27,638 bases of DNA from Myxococcales bacterium UBA1238. GTDB taxonomy: Bacteria > Myxococcota_A > Bradymonadia > UBA7976 > UBA1532. The notes under the pieces are model-generated. The model made no database searches. It saw nothing but the letters and a program-made list of their open reading frames with translations, and was not told the DNA's origin. A program made the position numbers and the translations under genes. Location: the NCBI GenBank assembly GCA_002309015.1, contig DBWM01000060.1:31650-59287 (forward strand), read 5' to 3'. Of this stretch, positions 1 to 8,525 are shown in pieces. Position 1 is the stretch's first letter; every line of letters begins with the position of its first letter.

Positions 1-2
1 GC

Positions 3-269
3 TTGGCAGACACCGGCAGCATCGATGCTGGTCCTGCAATCGACACGGGCATCGCTGATGCGGGTTCCACCGATTCCGGAAGTGGAACGGATGCTTCTCA
101 CTGGCGTCCAGGTCGCGAGGATGCCAGTAGTTTGGACGCTTCGGCTCCGGCTGAAGCAGACAATGAGGTGACCGGAGACGATGCGGGTTGCGGTATCGCT
201 CATCCTCATTCTTCTTGCTGGCCTTTGTTCTGCCTGCCTCTCCTCCTCGGCTTGCGACGTAAGCACTGA
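3..269 (+). CDS. 3' end of an exported protein with Asp/Ala/Gly/Ser linker and MYXO-CTERM-like tail (partial)
   Basis: This reading frame is open from the left edge, so only the last 88 codons or so are visible and the true start lies upstream. The visible part is a low-complexity linker rich in Asp, Ala, Gly, Ser and Thr, of the DAG/DTG kind found between the exported domain and the sorting tail of many myxobacterial surface proteins. It ends with a Cys-Gly pair (GCGIAH), a hydrophobic run (LFCLPLLLGL) and a basic RRKH terminus. That order (Cys, hydrophobic helix, Arg cluster) is the layout of the MYXO-CTERM signal, which is cut by a rhombosortase/myxosortase-type protease at the surface. 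The next gene has the same kind of tail. The function of the missing N-terminal domain cannot be judged. Confidence 0.75.
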   Translation: MADTGSIDAGPAIDTGIADAGSTDSGSGTDASHWRPGREDASSLDASAPAEADNEVTGDDAGCGIAHPHSSCWPLFCLPLLLGLRRKH

Positions 270-312
270 ATCATAAAATCCTCAGCTTGCGACGTAACTG
301 CTGAATCATAAA
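250..312. repeat. Near-perfect 28-bp direct repeat over the stop codon
   Basis: The 28-bp segment at 250-277, which contains the last codons and stop of the preceding gene, recurs at 285-312 with 25 of 28 bases identical (GCTTGCGACGTAA, a 3-base difference, then CTGAATCATAAA). The period is 35 bp, so the second copy lies in a different reading frame relative to the gene. It looks like a small local tandem duplication of the gene end. A weak AT-rich inverted repeat (GATCTTT at 313-319, AAAGATC at 328-334) follows directly. I see no T-run that would make it a clear terminator. Confidence 0.8.
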
Positions 313-378
313 GATCTTTTTCTAATCAAAGATCCCTCCGGCAAAAATTAAACCCGTCAAAATTCGCTCCCTGTTGCG

Positions 379-407
379 TTCAGCGTAAAGAGCGCAGAAA
401 ATACAAT
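379..407 (+). promoter_or_regulatory. Possible sigma-70-type promoter for the calcium-repeat gene
   Basis: TTCAGC at 379-384 and TACAAT at 402-407 are 17 bases apart and sit about 32 bases upstream of the TTG start at 440. The -10 matches the consensus at five of six positions; the -35 is only a partial match. This is a visual assignment and could be chance. Confidence 0.3.
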
Positions 408-439
408 TCTGTGCTTACGTTGCCGATGGGGAGGTCGCC

Positions 440-3400
440 TTGTCCGACTCTAAATATCGTTTCATTCCGTTGCTTTTGGGGCTCTTATCGCTACTGCCTT
501 GGCGGTTTGCATGGGCTGAGGATGAAGTTGTCATTGTTGAAGGCACCAGCATCATCGGTATGGGCCTGGCAAGTCCGCACAGCGTGTATGTGAGGCTCAA
601 ACCCAATGAAACCTTGGAAGTCTGTTCAAGCGACGCGTGGGATAGTTGGCAGTCGACGAATGCGACTGCATATTCGAATTATGAAGAAATTTGTGGAGGT
701 TTTGATGAAACAAACTTGTCTAATAACAAGTTAGCAGATGCTTGCGCACCTTACATCATTGCATCAAACCGAGCTGATAGCACTAATCCTAATCCGATTA
801 ATCAGGCCGCGATTCTGATTTATTCTGCAGAAAATGAAATTAGTTGTAAATCTTCTGCAGAATGCACTCATTCTACTTTTAATGGCTGCCATGATAAAAA
901 GACGGGATTACCGGTCGATAAATTAATTGATAAAAGTGATAGCGTATGCATGAAAAAGCTGGCTGTAAGCCAAGCGCAAAAGAAAAACTTTTGTGATTCC
1001 AAAGGGATGTCTTTTTCTGATAAGTTGCGTGCAGAACAGCTGTCAGTCAATGGTGGCGTTTTTGTCATCAACTTTATGGGATTGCCTTATGCTCAAGCGG
1101 GGACGCTCACCGGTAAACAGTATTATAGCAATGTGACCGATTATTTCGGGATTGTCGTAAAAAATCATGATTTACAGCCGCAAACAGGGCGAGTTTTCGC
1201 AAAAAAATGGAATTTCATGCAACGGAATACGCTGCCTGAGATCGCAGAAAAGTCTCTTTATGTTGCTGTAACCGACGATGCTTATTCATTAACAGCAACG
1301 TCTTTATATGAGATTAAAACTTACCAAAACTTAAAGTTTGCCACAGAAAATCCAACTCATTATTGGACTTTATTTGCCAATGATCATGGCGTGAATGAGG
1401 TTAATGAAGACATCGAGGGTGAGTCTTTGAGCAAGTCCTGGTGCCTTAATGGTAAGCGAGGAATGTTTAATGGTTCGCCTTACGGCTGCGAGAATTTGGC
1501 AGAGGCTCATAGAGAACTGTGTCTTAATCACGAATCTGTTATGAATAGCCAAAATACGGAGTCGCTATCCTGTCGGACAGCGCCTGGATCGATGTCTCAC
1601 CCACAATCTCTGGAACAATATCCAATTTATCTTTCAGAACCGGATTTAACTTTACAACCTGTTTCTGCAGCTTCAGAGGGTGGGTCTTCGGAAGAACAGG
1701 GCGAGCAGCAACCTGGAAACTGTAAAAAGGAAAACTGTGTGATCCGTTTTGAGGATGAGGCTGGCAGCAATACGATCAGCTCCAATGGTGATGGTGTTCA
1801 GGATTTTGGGGAATTCAGAATTGCCTGTAAGGAACCTGGGCGCTATCGCTTATGGGTAGGCTCTGCAAAATCTCAAAATGCGGGCAATGCGACAGAACCA
1901 AGCAATACAGCGGCAGAGTCAAATACTGTGCCAGAATTTAGGATGAAAGAGCTGACTTGGATGGGAGATGTTTTCGATATTAGCCAAACTCCAGAAAGCG
2001 GCAAATTGACAGAGGCTCAGCGCCAGGCGTTGGCCGAAGATGAAAAATATAAGTCCCTCATTGCAGATGGGTATGCCTATGTCTCCTTACCTGTTGAATG
2101 GCCGATTCTGTCTCACCTGGATGATGGTGAGACGATGCGGAACAAAGAAAAAACGGGTAATTATGCGTTTGAAATACAAAAATTCTCCAAGGAAATTCAT
2201 ATTATGATGAATTTTTCGGGAGTAAAAAGCGATGAGTTGTTTTCTATTTATCCTGTGAAAACTGCCTTTAGAGACATCCAATTATTTTGGAACGATACCA
2301 TTCCAGTAACAAATCAGAGTGCCCCGGAGGAGCTGGCTAAAGTGGACAGTCCCGCTGGCGGTATGAGCAAGCGGTCCATTTCTCAGCTGGCAAACCTTGA
2401 AAATGTAGTCTTTGATACCTGGTTTGTAGAGGATGAGCTGGATCCATTAACTTTAGCGATTTATCAAAAGCATTCCTGTGATTTAGATCATCCTGAGCCT
2501 GAGAGCTGTGCTCAGTTCATCGAAGTCTCGAGTTCTGCATGTCTGGCAGGTACGGGATGTGTCTTTGATGAGGATAGCGATGGCGATGGATTGTCGGATA
2601 TTTTTGAGAAAGAGTATAATAAGCAGAATCCATCGGAGAGCATTGATACCAATCTTTCACATCTGAAATGTGATTCGGATGGTGATGGCCTCAATGACGG
2701 GGTCGAATTGGGCATGCAACATATTAAATGTCCTGCATCTGAATCTGGGAGTAGCGGAGGAGATCTTCTGGTCGAGTCTTTGGAGGCTTATTGTACACAG
2801 AGAACTCAGGGGGCGAATACAGATCCGCGATTATTCAGTAGCGATGGTGATGGTTTACCGGATGGTCAGGAATGCTGTTTACTGCAGCTAAATGCGAGTG
2901 GTGAGTATGAAGTCTGTGAAAATACCATCACAGCAAGTAATTGTTTCTGTTATTGGGGCGCTTCGTATAAGGAACTCGAAGAGGATAGTAATATTGGAAA
3001 TTTGCAGATCCCACGCATCGACTCCAAAGAAGAAGTCACATTTTTGACATGCACTAATCCAAATGCATCTGATACAGATGGGGATAGCCTCAATGACAAC
3101 GAAGAGATCGGCAAAGTCTTTACATTATGTGATGCAGACTTCTTGTATTGCAAGACTGATCCCAATCTAAAAGATACGGATGGCGATGGATTAAACGATG
3201 GTCTGGAGTTGGGGTACGGGATTGATGGTTTGCATAATCTCACCGAACCTTTGCTTCGCGACACGGATGGTGATGGCATTTGGGATGGCGATGAAGATGT
3301 GAATCGCAATGGTGTTTGTGATCGCGATGAAACCTGCGCTGATAAGTGGGATACGGATGGTGATGGCTTGAGTGATGCTTTTGAACTTTGGCAATCTCAT

Positions 3401-6328
3401 ACATCGCCTCTCCTGTTTGATACAGATGGTGATGGCCTGGGCGATGGTTTGGAATTGGGCATGAGACTGGACGATACAGGACAATTGAGTCATCTGATAT
3501 CACCGGATGCCATTTTGACCAATCCATTGTTGCCGGATACGGATGGTGATGGCATTCCCGATGGCATTGAAGACACCAATCACAACGGCATTCAGGATAA
3601 AGGGGAAACCGATCCGCGCAAGCTGGATACCGATGGTGATGGTATTTCGGATGGACTCGAAGATTTTAATCAGAATGGAATCAGAGATTACATTCACGAC
3701 AGGACAGGTGCGATCGTTCTCTTAAAATGTGGGAATGACAACAATGTCGCTCCTTGCGATTGTGTGGCGGATGAGTGCCTCTGTATTGATGCGGATTGCT
3801 CTAATATCACGACAAAATGCAGATGTGAGATGGATCCCCTCAATCGGGATACCGATGAAGATGGGTTGATTGATGGATTTGAAGATGCCAATCACAATGG
3901 CATATGGGAAAAATGGCTTGGTGAAACGAACCCTCTCGATGCGGATTCTGATGGCGATGAACTGAGCGATTTGGCTGAAGTCACGCTTTTAGATCACCTC
4001 TGCCAATCAACTGAATGCACGAAGAGTTGCCCGAATCCCAATCTGGCAGACACGGATGGTGATGGAATTCCCGATGGAACCGAAATCCTGCAGGCGACTT
4101 TCGAAAAATACCGGGAAGGTAAAGATATTCTGGATGATGAGATGCTGCTGCTTTGGGAGGCAGAACCGATTCCGGAAGGTCTGACACCAGAGTTGTCTCA
4201 GTTATTGTTCTATCGCAGCAATCCATGCTTGCGCGATACGGATGGGGATGGATTGGAAGATGGCGAAGAGGACGCCAATAAGAATGGTATCTGTGATCTG
4301 GAAACGCATGAAGAAAGATCCTGCGCTTATTTGGCGGATACCGATGGCGGGGGGGAAAATGATGGCGATGAAATCGCCAGTGGGCGCGATCCTTATAACA
4401 AGTTGGATGATAAAACGGATAGCTTGGATACAGATGGCGATGGCTTGCTTGATGAGTATGAAAAAGAGAATTTCCTGAATCCTTATATCACGGATACCGA
4501 TGGTGATGGCTTGGAGGATGGCGTTGAAGCCGGTGCACGTGTTGAAATAAAAGATAGCAATAGTAAGACTGTTGCGATTATCAACTATTACTGTGTTTTA
4601 ACAGAGGAGCAAGAAGCGGCCCTTGAGCAAGGTCAAAATCAGGTTGGTTTAAAGGATCAGCAGGATGTACCGATTGTTCGGTGCGCGACGAAAGAGGAAA
4701 GGGAAGAAGCCAGGCAAAAGGGTCGCTTCAGTTTTACCGATCCGCTCCAGCAGGATACCGATAAGGACGGCCTGTATGATGGTTATGAATTTTGTGTGAA
4801 GAAGCCGGCTGACGATGAAGACTCAGCACCTAAAGCTCAATCCGAGTGTAGTGGCACGGATCCGAATAACCCGGACAGTGACGGTGATGGGCTGAATGAC
4901 AACATCGAGCTGGGGATTCGCGTGATGAAGGGTCTGTATACGTTTGAACCGATTTCAAACAAGAATCCGACCAATCCGATGATTGCCGACAGCGATTGTG
5001 ACGGTCTTTTGGATGGTGAGGAAGATGCCAACCACAATGGCGTTTTGGATTCGGGTGAAACCAATCCCAACGCTTCCGACAGTGATTGCGATGGCTTGTC
5101 GGATTACATCGAACTGCATTTGACAGATTACATCCATGGGTTGAAGACGGGCACCGATCCCAATCAGGCCGACAGCGATGGCGATGGTCTCTTTGATGGT
5201 GAAGAGATCTGTCTGGACGAGTCCTCAATCGTTGTAACTCCTGATGTGCCAGAAGAATTTTTGTATAGTCAGGCTAAATGTCAATCTCTGGCAGAGGATC
5301 AGGTTTGCGAAAACGCTCACGAATTCCTGGCGAAATGCACGAATACCAATCCGCTCAATGTCGACACCGACGGCGGCGGTCAAAGCGATGGCGATGAAGT
5401 GAAAGTGGGTTCTGATCCCAACGATGCAGAAGATGATGTCACTGAATTGGACAGCGATAAAGACGGCATTCCCGATGCGCGCGAGCGTTTGGGCTGCACC
5501 GATCCTTTAAATGCAGATACCGATGGCGATGGCTTGAACGACGGTTTTGAAGATCGCAATGGCAATCACATCGTCGATGATGGTGAGACCGATCCCTGCA
5601 ATCCCGATACGGACGGCGACGGCATTTGGGACGGCGATGAACTCAATGGCTCGCATCACTCGAACCCGCTTCTGGTCGATACGGACGGCGATGGCCTGCC
5701 CGATGGCCTGGAGGATGCCAATCACAACGGCGACTATGATGATGGGGAGACTTTGGCCAGCAACGCCGATACGGATGGCGACGGTTTGCCCGATGGCCTG
5801 GAAGATCGCAACGCAAATGGCATCGTAGATGAGGGCGAGACCGATCCGCTCAACGCAGACTCTGATGGTGATGGCTTGTCGGATGGTCTGGAGGATCGCA
5901 ACGCAAACGGCGCAGTGGACGAAGGCGAGACGGATCCGCTCAATACCGATACGGACGGCGACGGCCTGCCCGATGGCCTTGAGGACGCAAACCGCGATGG
6001 TTACGTGCAGCTGGGCAGCTATGCCGAAGGCGGCGAAACGGATCCCTTAAAGCGCGATACGGACGGCGATGGCATTGAAGACGGTGTGGAAGATGCCAAC
6101 CAAAATGGCATCGTCGATGAAGGTGAGACGGATCCGCGGCTTTATGACACCGATGGCGACGGCTTGTCCGATAAGACAGACGACGACCCCTTCAAGCCGC
6201 ATCCCGAGCCCGATGTGACGGGTACCGATACGAGCGATTGCGCCATCGGCGGCCGTTCGATGCCTCCCGAAATCCCTGCTGTGATGCTTCTGGCCTGCCT
6301 TTGCCTGCGTCGCCGTCGCAGACTGTAA
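440..6328 (+). CDS. Giant exported protein with about 32 thrombospondin-3-like calcium-binding repeats and MYXO-CTERM-like tail
   Basis: The 1962-residue product is probably surface anchored. Translation starts at TTG 440: GGGGAGG at 428-434 lies five bases upstream and a signal peptide follows at once (about residues 1-26, cleavage after FAWA). Residues of about 27-700 are a Cys-containing region I cannot assign. Residues of about 710-1925 hold some 32 copies of DxDGDGLxDGxE, the Asp-rich loop of thrombospondin type 3 repeats, which bind calcium and form stiff stalks. Many are followed by a second loop (ED.N.NG..D.GETDP). The C-terminus has a Cys (DCAIGG), a hydrophobic segment (AVMLLACLCL) and RRRRRL, matching the tail of the upstream gene. 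The 5' third is visibly AT-richer than the 3' end, whose last units are nearly identical. The stop is a double TAATAA; the next gene starts 28 bases later. A role in adhesion or as a cell-surface spacer is inference only. Confidence 0.9.
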   Translation: MSDSKYRFIPLLLGLLSLLPWRFAWAEDEVVIVEGTSIIGMGLASPHSVYVRLKPNETLEVCSSDAWDSWQSTNATAYSNYEEICGGFDETNLSNNKLADACAPYIIASNRADSTNPNPINQAAILIYSAENEISCKSSAECTHSTFNGCHDKKTGLPVDKLIDKSDSVCMKKLAVSQAQKKNFCDSKGMSFSDKLRAEQLSVNGGVFVINFMGLPYAQAGTLTGKQYYSNVTDYFGIVVKNHDLQPQTGRVFAKKWNFMQRNTLPEIAEKSLYVAVTDDAYSLTATSLYEIKTYQNLKFATENPTHYWTLFANDHGVNEVNEDIEGESLSKSWCLNGKRGMFNGSPYGCENLAEAHRELCLNHESVMNSQNTESLSCRTAPGSMSHPQSLEQYPIYLSEPDLTLQPVSAASEGGSSEEQGEQQPGNCKKENCVIRFEDEAGSNTISSNGDGVQDFGEFRIACKEPGRYRLWVGSAKSQNAGNATEPSNTAAESNTVPEFRMKELTWMGDVFDISQTPESGKLTEAQRQALAEDEKYKSLIADGYAYVSLPVEWPILSHLDDGETMRNKEKTGNYAFEIQKFSKEIHIMMNFSGVKSDELFSIYPVKTAFRDIQLFWNDTIPVTNQSAPEELAKVDSPAGGMSKRSISQLANLENVVFDTWFVEDELDPLTLAIYQKHSCDLDHPEPESCAQFIEVSSSACLAGTGCVFDEDSDGDGLSDIFEKEYNKQNPSESIDTNLSHLKCDSDGDGLNDGVELGMQHIKCPASESGSSGGDLLVESLEAYCTQRTQGANTDPRLFSSDGDGLPDGQECCLLQLNASGEYEVCENTITASNCFCYWGASYKELEEDSNIGNLQIPRIDSKEEVTFLTCTNPNASDTDGDSLNDNEEIGKVFTLCDADFLYCKTDPNLKDTDGDGLNDGLELGYGIDGLHNLTEPLLRDTDGDGIWDGDEDVNRNGVCDRDETCADKWDTDGDGLSDAFELWQSHTSPLLFDTDGDGLGDGLELGMRLDDTGQLSHLISPDAILTNPLLPDTDGDGIPDGIEDTNHNGIQDKGETDPRKLDTDGDGISDGLEDFNQNGIRDYIHDRTGAIVLLKCGNDNNVAPCDCVADECLCIDADCSNITTKCRCEMDPLNRDTDEDGLIDGFEDANHNGIWEKWLGETNPLDADSDGDELSDLAEVTLLDHLCQSTECTKSCPNPNLADTDGDGIPDGTEILQATFEKYREGKDILDDEMLLLWEAEPIPEGLTPELSQLLFYRSNPCLRDTDGDGLEDGEEDANKNGICDLETHEERSCAYLADTDGGGENDGDEIASGRDPYNKLDDKTDSLDTDGDGLLDEYEKENFLNPYITDTDGDGLEDGVEAGARVEIKDSNSKTVAIINYYCVLTEEQEAALEQGQNQVGLKDQQDVPIVRCATKEEREEARQKGRFSFTDPLQQDTDKDGLYDGYEFCVKKPADDEDSAPKAQSECSGTDPNNPDSDGDGLNDNIELGIRVMKGLYTFEPISNKNPTNPMIADSDCDGLLDGEEDANHNGVLDSGETNPNASDSDCDGLSDYIELHLTDYIHGLKTGTDPNQADSDGDGLFDGEEICLDESSIVVTPDVPEEFLYSQAKCQSLAEDQVCENAHEFLAKCTNTNPLNVDTDGGGQSDGDEVKVGSDPNDAEDDVTELDSDKDGIPDARERLGCTDPLNADTDGDGLNDGFEDRNGNHIVDDGETDPCNPDTDGDGIWDGDELNGSHHSNPLLVDTDGDGLPDGLEDANHNGDYDDGETLASNADTDGDGLPDGLEDRNANGIVDEGETDPLNADSDGDGLSDGLEDRNANGAVDEGETDPLNTDTDGDGLPDGLEDANRDGYVQLGSYAEGGETDPLKRDTDGDGIEDGVEDANQNGIVDEGETDPRLYDTDGDGLSDKTDDDPFKPHPEPDVTGTDTSDCAIGGRSMPPEIPAVMLLACLCLRRRRRL
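5516..6145 (+). repeat. Tandem array of seven homogenised calcium-repeat units inside the giant gene
   Basis: Seven consecutive in-frame units each start with an Asp-Thr-Asp or Asp-Ser-Asp codon set. Their lengths are 30, 24, 30, 30, 30, 36 and 30 codons, which sum exactly to the 630 bases of the interval. The 30-codon units share DTDGDGLPDGLED, an N.NG loop and D.GETDP almost word for word, also at DNA level. The similarity is much higher than among the scattered copies farther upstream in the same gene. This points to recent unit duplication or gene conversion and makes copy number likely to vary between strains. Confidence 0.85.
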
Positions 6329-6356
6329 TAACCTTCACTTCAAAAAGAGGTTTCTG

Positions 6357-7463
6357 ATGATGTCTTCTGAAGACTTGCTCCGCAGAGGACTGCGCATAGG
6401 AAAATCGTATATTTTACCCATAGTTGCAGTGCTCATGCTCTTTGCCATGGTCTTTTCGCGTTCCAGCGGATGTGTTGAAGTCGAACCCGGCGAAGTTGCA
6501 GTCTTATATAACACCACCGGTTTGAGCCTTTTGGGTCCGCCTGAGCGCGTGATCAAGGAGCAGGGCATCGTCTCCTTTGTGCCGCTCCTGCAGCGCATCG
6601 AAAAGCTCGACGTGCGGCCCCAGATCTTTGTGATGGAAGGCAAGAGCGACGTGGACGACAACCATGTTCACCGTCTGACCGTTCGCGCCAACGACGGATC
6701 CAACTTCTATTTTGAGCGCCTCGAAATTCACTACCAGGTGATCCCGAGCATGGCCGCCGAAGTCATTCGCACCAACGGCCGCGGAGACGATTACAAATGG
6801 CGCGCGATGCAGGTCCACAGCCGCGAAGTTTTGCGCGACGAGTTCGGAAAATACTCCTTCCTGCAGATCGCCGATCCGAGCACTTACGGCGAAGCGACCA
6901 CCCACGCCAAGCAGGCTCTGAACGAACGCCTGAATCCCCTGGGCGTTGAGGTCACCAACATTCCGCCGCCGAAGCCCAAGTTTGACGATGCGGTCGAGCA
7001 GGCCATCGACGAGCGCCAGAATGCCGAGCAGGAGGTCGAGGTTCAGGGCGAAAAGCGCAAGAAGCTGGAGCAGGAAAAGCTCCACCGCATCCAGCAGGTC
7101 GATCAACAAAAAAACGCGGAATATCAACAACTTCTGGCTGATTTGCAGGCGAAGAAGCAGCAGGCCAACAACGCGCTCATCGCGGAACGCCGCGAGGCCG
7201 ATAAATATTTTATTGAGCGCGAGGCGGAAGCGCGGGCGCTGCGCGATCAAAAGGTGACTCAGGCGCAGGCCAACGAATACGCCTATCAGGAGGAAGCCAA
7301 AGGTTTGGTGGCCAAGATTCAGGCGGTGGGCAATCAGGGCAGCCAGGTGCTGAACCGCGAGATCGCCGAGCATGTGTTTCCCCAGCTTTCAAAGCTCAAG
7401 GCCCGTCCTTACAGCGAACCCAAAACGCCCATCGACGTGCGTACGTCTGCAAAAGGAGAGTGA
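6357..7463 (+). CDS. SPFH/band-7 (prohibitin/HflK-like) membrane protein, first of a pair
   Basis: This 368-residue protein has a short basic N-terminus, a transmembrane segment at about residues 17-36 (ILPIVAVLMLFAMVF), and then VEVEPGEVAVLYN, the usual opening strand of an SPFH/band-7 domain (about residues 40-205). After this comes a long Glu/Gln/Lys/Arg-rich coiled coil (about 210-325), as in prohibitins, HflK/HflC and flotillins. These proteins form large membrane ring scaffolds, often around FtsH-type proteases. Two in-frame ATGs occur at 6357 and 6360; AAGAGG at 6345-6350 fits the first. It lies 28 bases after the giant repeat gene and only three bases before a second SPFH gene, so the two products very probably form a hetero-oligomer, as HflK and HflC do. 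I do not assign hflK because sequence similarity alone cannot separate the SPFH subfamilies here. Confidence 0.88.
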   Translation: MMSSEDLLRRGLRIGKSYILPIVAVLMLFAMVFSRSSGCVEVEPGEVAVLYNTTGLSLLGPPERVIKEQGIVSFVPLLQRIEKLDVRPQIFVMEGKSDVDDNHVHRLTVRANDGSNFYFERLEIHYQVIPSMAAEVIRTNGRGDDYKWRAMQVHSREVLRDEFGKYSFLQIADPSTYGEATTHAKQALNERLNPLGVEVTNIPPPKPKFDDAVEQAIDERQNAEQEVEVQGEKRKKLEQEKLHRIQQVDQQKNAEYQQLLADLQAKKQQANNALIAERREADKYFIEREAEARALRDQKVTQAQANEYAYQEEAKGLVAKIQAVGNQGSQVLNREIAEHVFPQLSKLKARPYSEPKTPIDVRTSAKGE

Positions 7464-7466
7464 GAG

Positions 7467-8513
7467 ATGGTGTTATCAAAGCTCGTCCGCAGGATTTTGA
7501 ACGTGCTGTCCGGGGTCGTGATCCTGCTGATCGTGGGGCCTCACATGTGCGCAGAGCGCATCGAACCGGGCATGATAGGGGTGCGCCGAAGCCTGGAAGG
7601 TGGAGTAACAGAAGAAGATTTCAGCACCGGATATCATCTTTCCATTCCCTTTTATCACAGTTGGTATGCCCTCGACGGGACCTTTTTCTATTTGGAATAC
7701 GACGAGACCAAGAATCAGGCCCTCGATGTGCGTACCAAAGAAAATAATATTATTTTTATAGATTTAGCGATCCCTTACCGCATCAAGCCCGGCCAGGGCT
7801 GGCGGATCGTGCGCGAAGGGTTCCTCGACAGTTACGAAGACAAGGTGAAGTCGACGGCGACCGGTATTTTGCGCGAAAACCTGGCGGAGTTTTCGAATCT
7901 GGATGTGCAGCAGCCTGAAGTGCGCCGCGCGGTGGCTTCCAAAACGCTGCCCATTTTGAATCAGGCGCTCGATCAATATCACGTGGAGGCGACCCATGTG
8001 ATCATTCGCGGTATTCGTTTCAGGGATCAGTACGAGGTCAAGCTGCAAAACAAGCAGCTGTTTGTGGTGCAGGGGCGTCTGGATGAAGCGCGCCAGCGCG
8101 AGCTCGCCGCCAAGCAGGAGACCGACACCCTCGAAAAGAGCATCGTGCGCGATATTTCGCTCAAGGTGGAGGAATGGAATCAAAAGATTGAGGAATCGAA
8201 GGCGCAGTTTGAAGTCGACATCGCCGAAATCAACGCCGACGCGGTGAAATATACGCGGCAGCGGCGGGCGGAAGCGGATGCGCTCTACTCCAAGCTTCAG
8301 GCCGAAGGCGATTTGGCGGAAGCGCAGGCGGAAGCTTTGGGGCAAAAACTCAAGTCCGCAGCTTTGGCGACGCCCGCAGGGCTCACTTACAGCGCCATCG
8401 AAGCGGTGCGCAATTTTGAAGTCGGCGATTTCCTGCTCAATTCGGCAGATGCCGGATTCCTCGAGAAGTTTGCGGGCATGGCCGCCTGGCGCCGTTTCTT
8501 TCTTGGGCAATGA
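7467..8513 (+). CDS. SPFH/band-7 membrane protein, second of the pair
   Basis: This 348-residue protein follows the first SPFH gene after three bases, with AAAGGAGAG (7453-7459) placed inside the end of that gene. It has an N-terminal membrane segment (about residues 12-24, VLSGVVILLIVG), a band-7 domain that opens with ERIEPGMIGVRRSLEGG (about 28-205), and a coiled coil rich in Ala, Glu and Lys (about 210-300). A short C-terminal segment ends in AAWRRFFLGQ. The architecture parallels the first gene but the sequences are clearly diverged, as expected for two partners of one ring. A Cys (Cys28) near the end of the membrane segment is not in a lipobox context. The next gene, an XdhC-family protein, starts 12 bases downstream and is likely in the same operon. 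Confidence 0.87.
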   Translation: MVLSKLVRRILNVLSGVVILLIVGPHMCAERIEPGMIGVRRSLEGGVTEEDFSTGYHLSIPFYHSWYALDGTFFYLEYDETKNQALDVRTKENNIIFIDLAIPYRIKPGQGWRIVREGFLDSYEDKVKSTATGILRENLAEFSNLDVQQPEVRRAVASKTLPILNQALDQYHVEATHVIIRGIRFRDQYEVKLQNKQLFVVQGRLDEARQRELAAKQETDTLEKSIVRDISLKVEEWNQKIEESKAQFEVDIAEINADAVKYTRQRRAEADALYSKLQAEGDLAEAQAEALGQKLKSAALATPAGLTYSAIEAVRNFEVGDFLLNSADAGFLEKFAGMAAWRRFFLGQ

Positions 8514-8525
8514 GGGGAGTAAAAA

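Noticed and set aside
5516..6145. CRISPR-like or mobile repeat array
   Set aside because: The repeats are in frame, contiguous without spacers, and encode calcium-binding loops, so they are protein repeats.
6504..7373. Long - strand open frame (289 codons) opposite the first SPFH gene
   Set aside because: Its Leu-rich sequence is the reverse reading of the Glu/Gln/Lys coiled coil and it has no family features.
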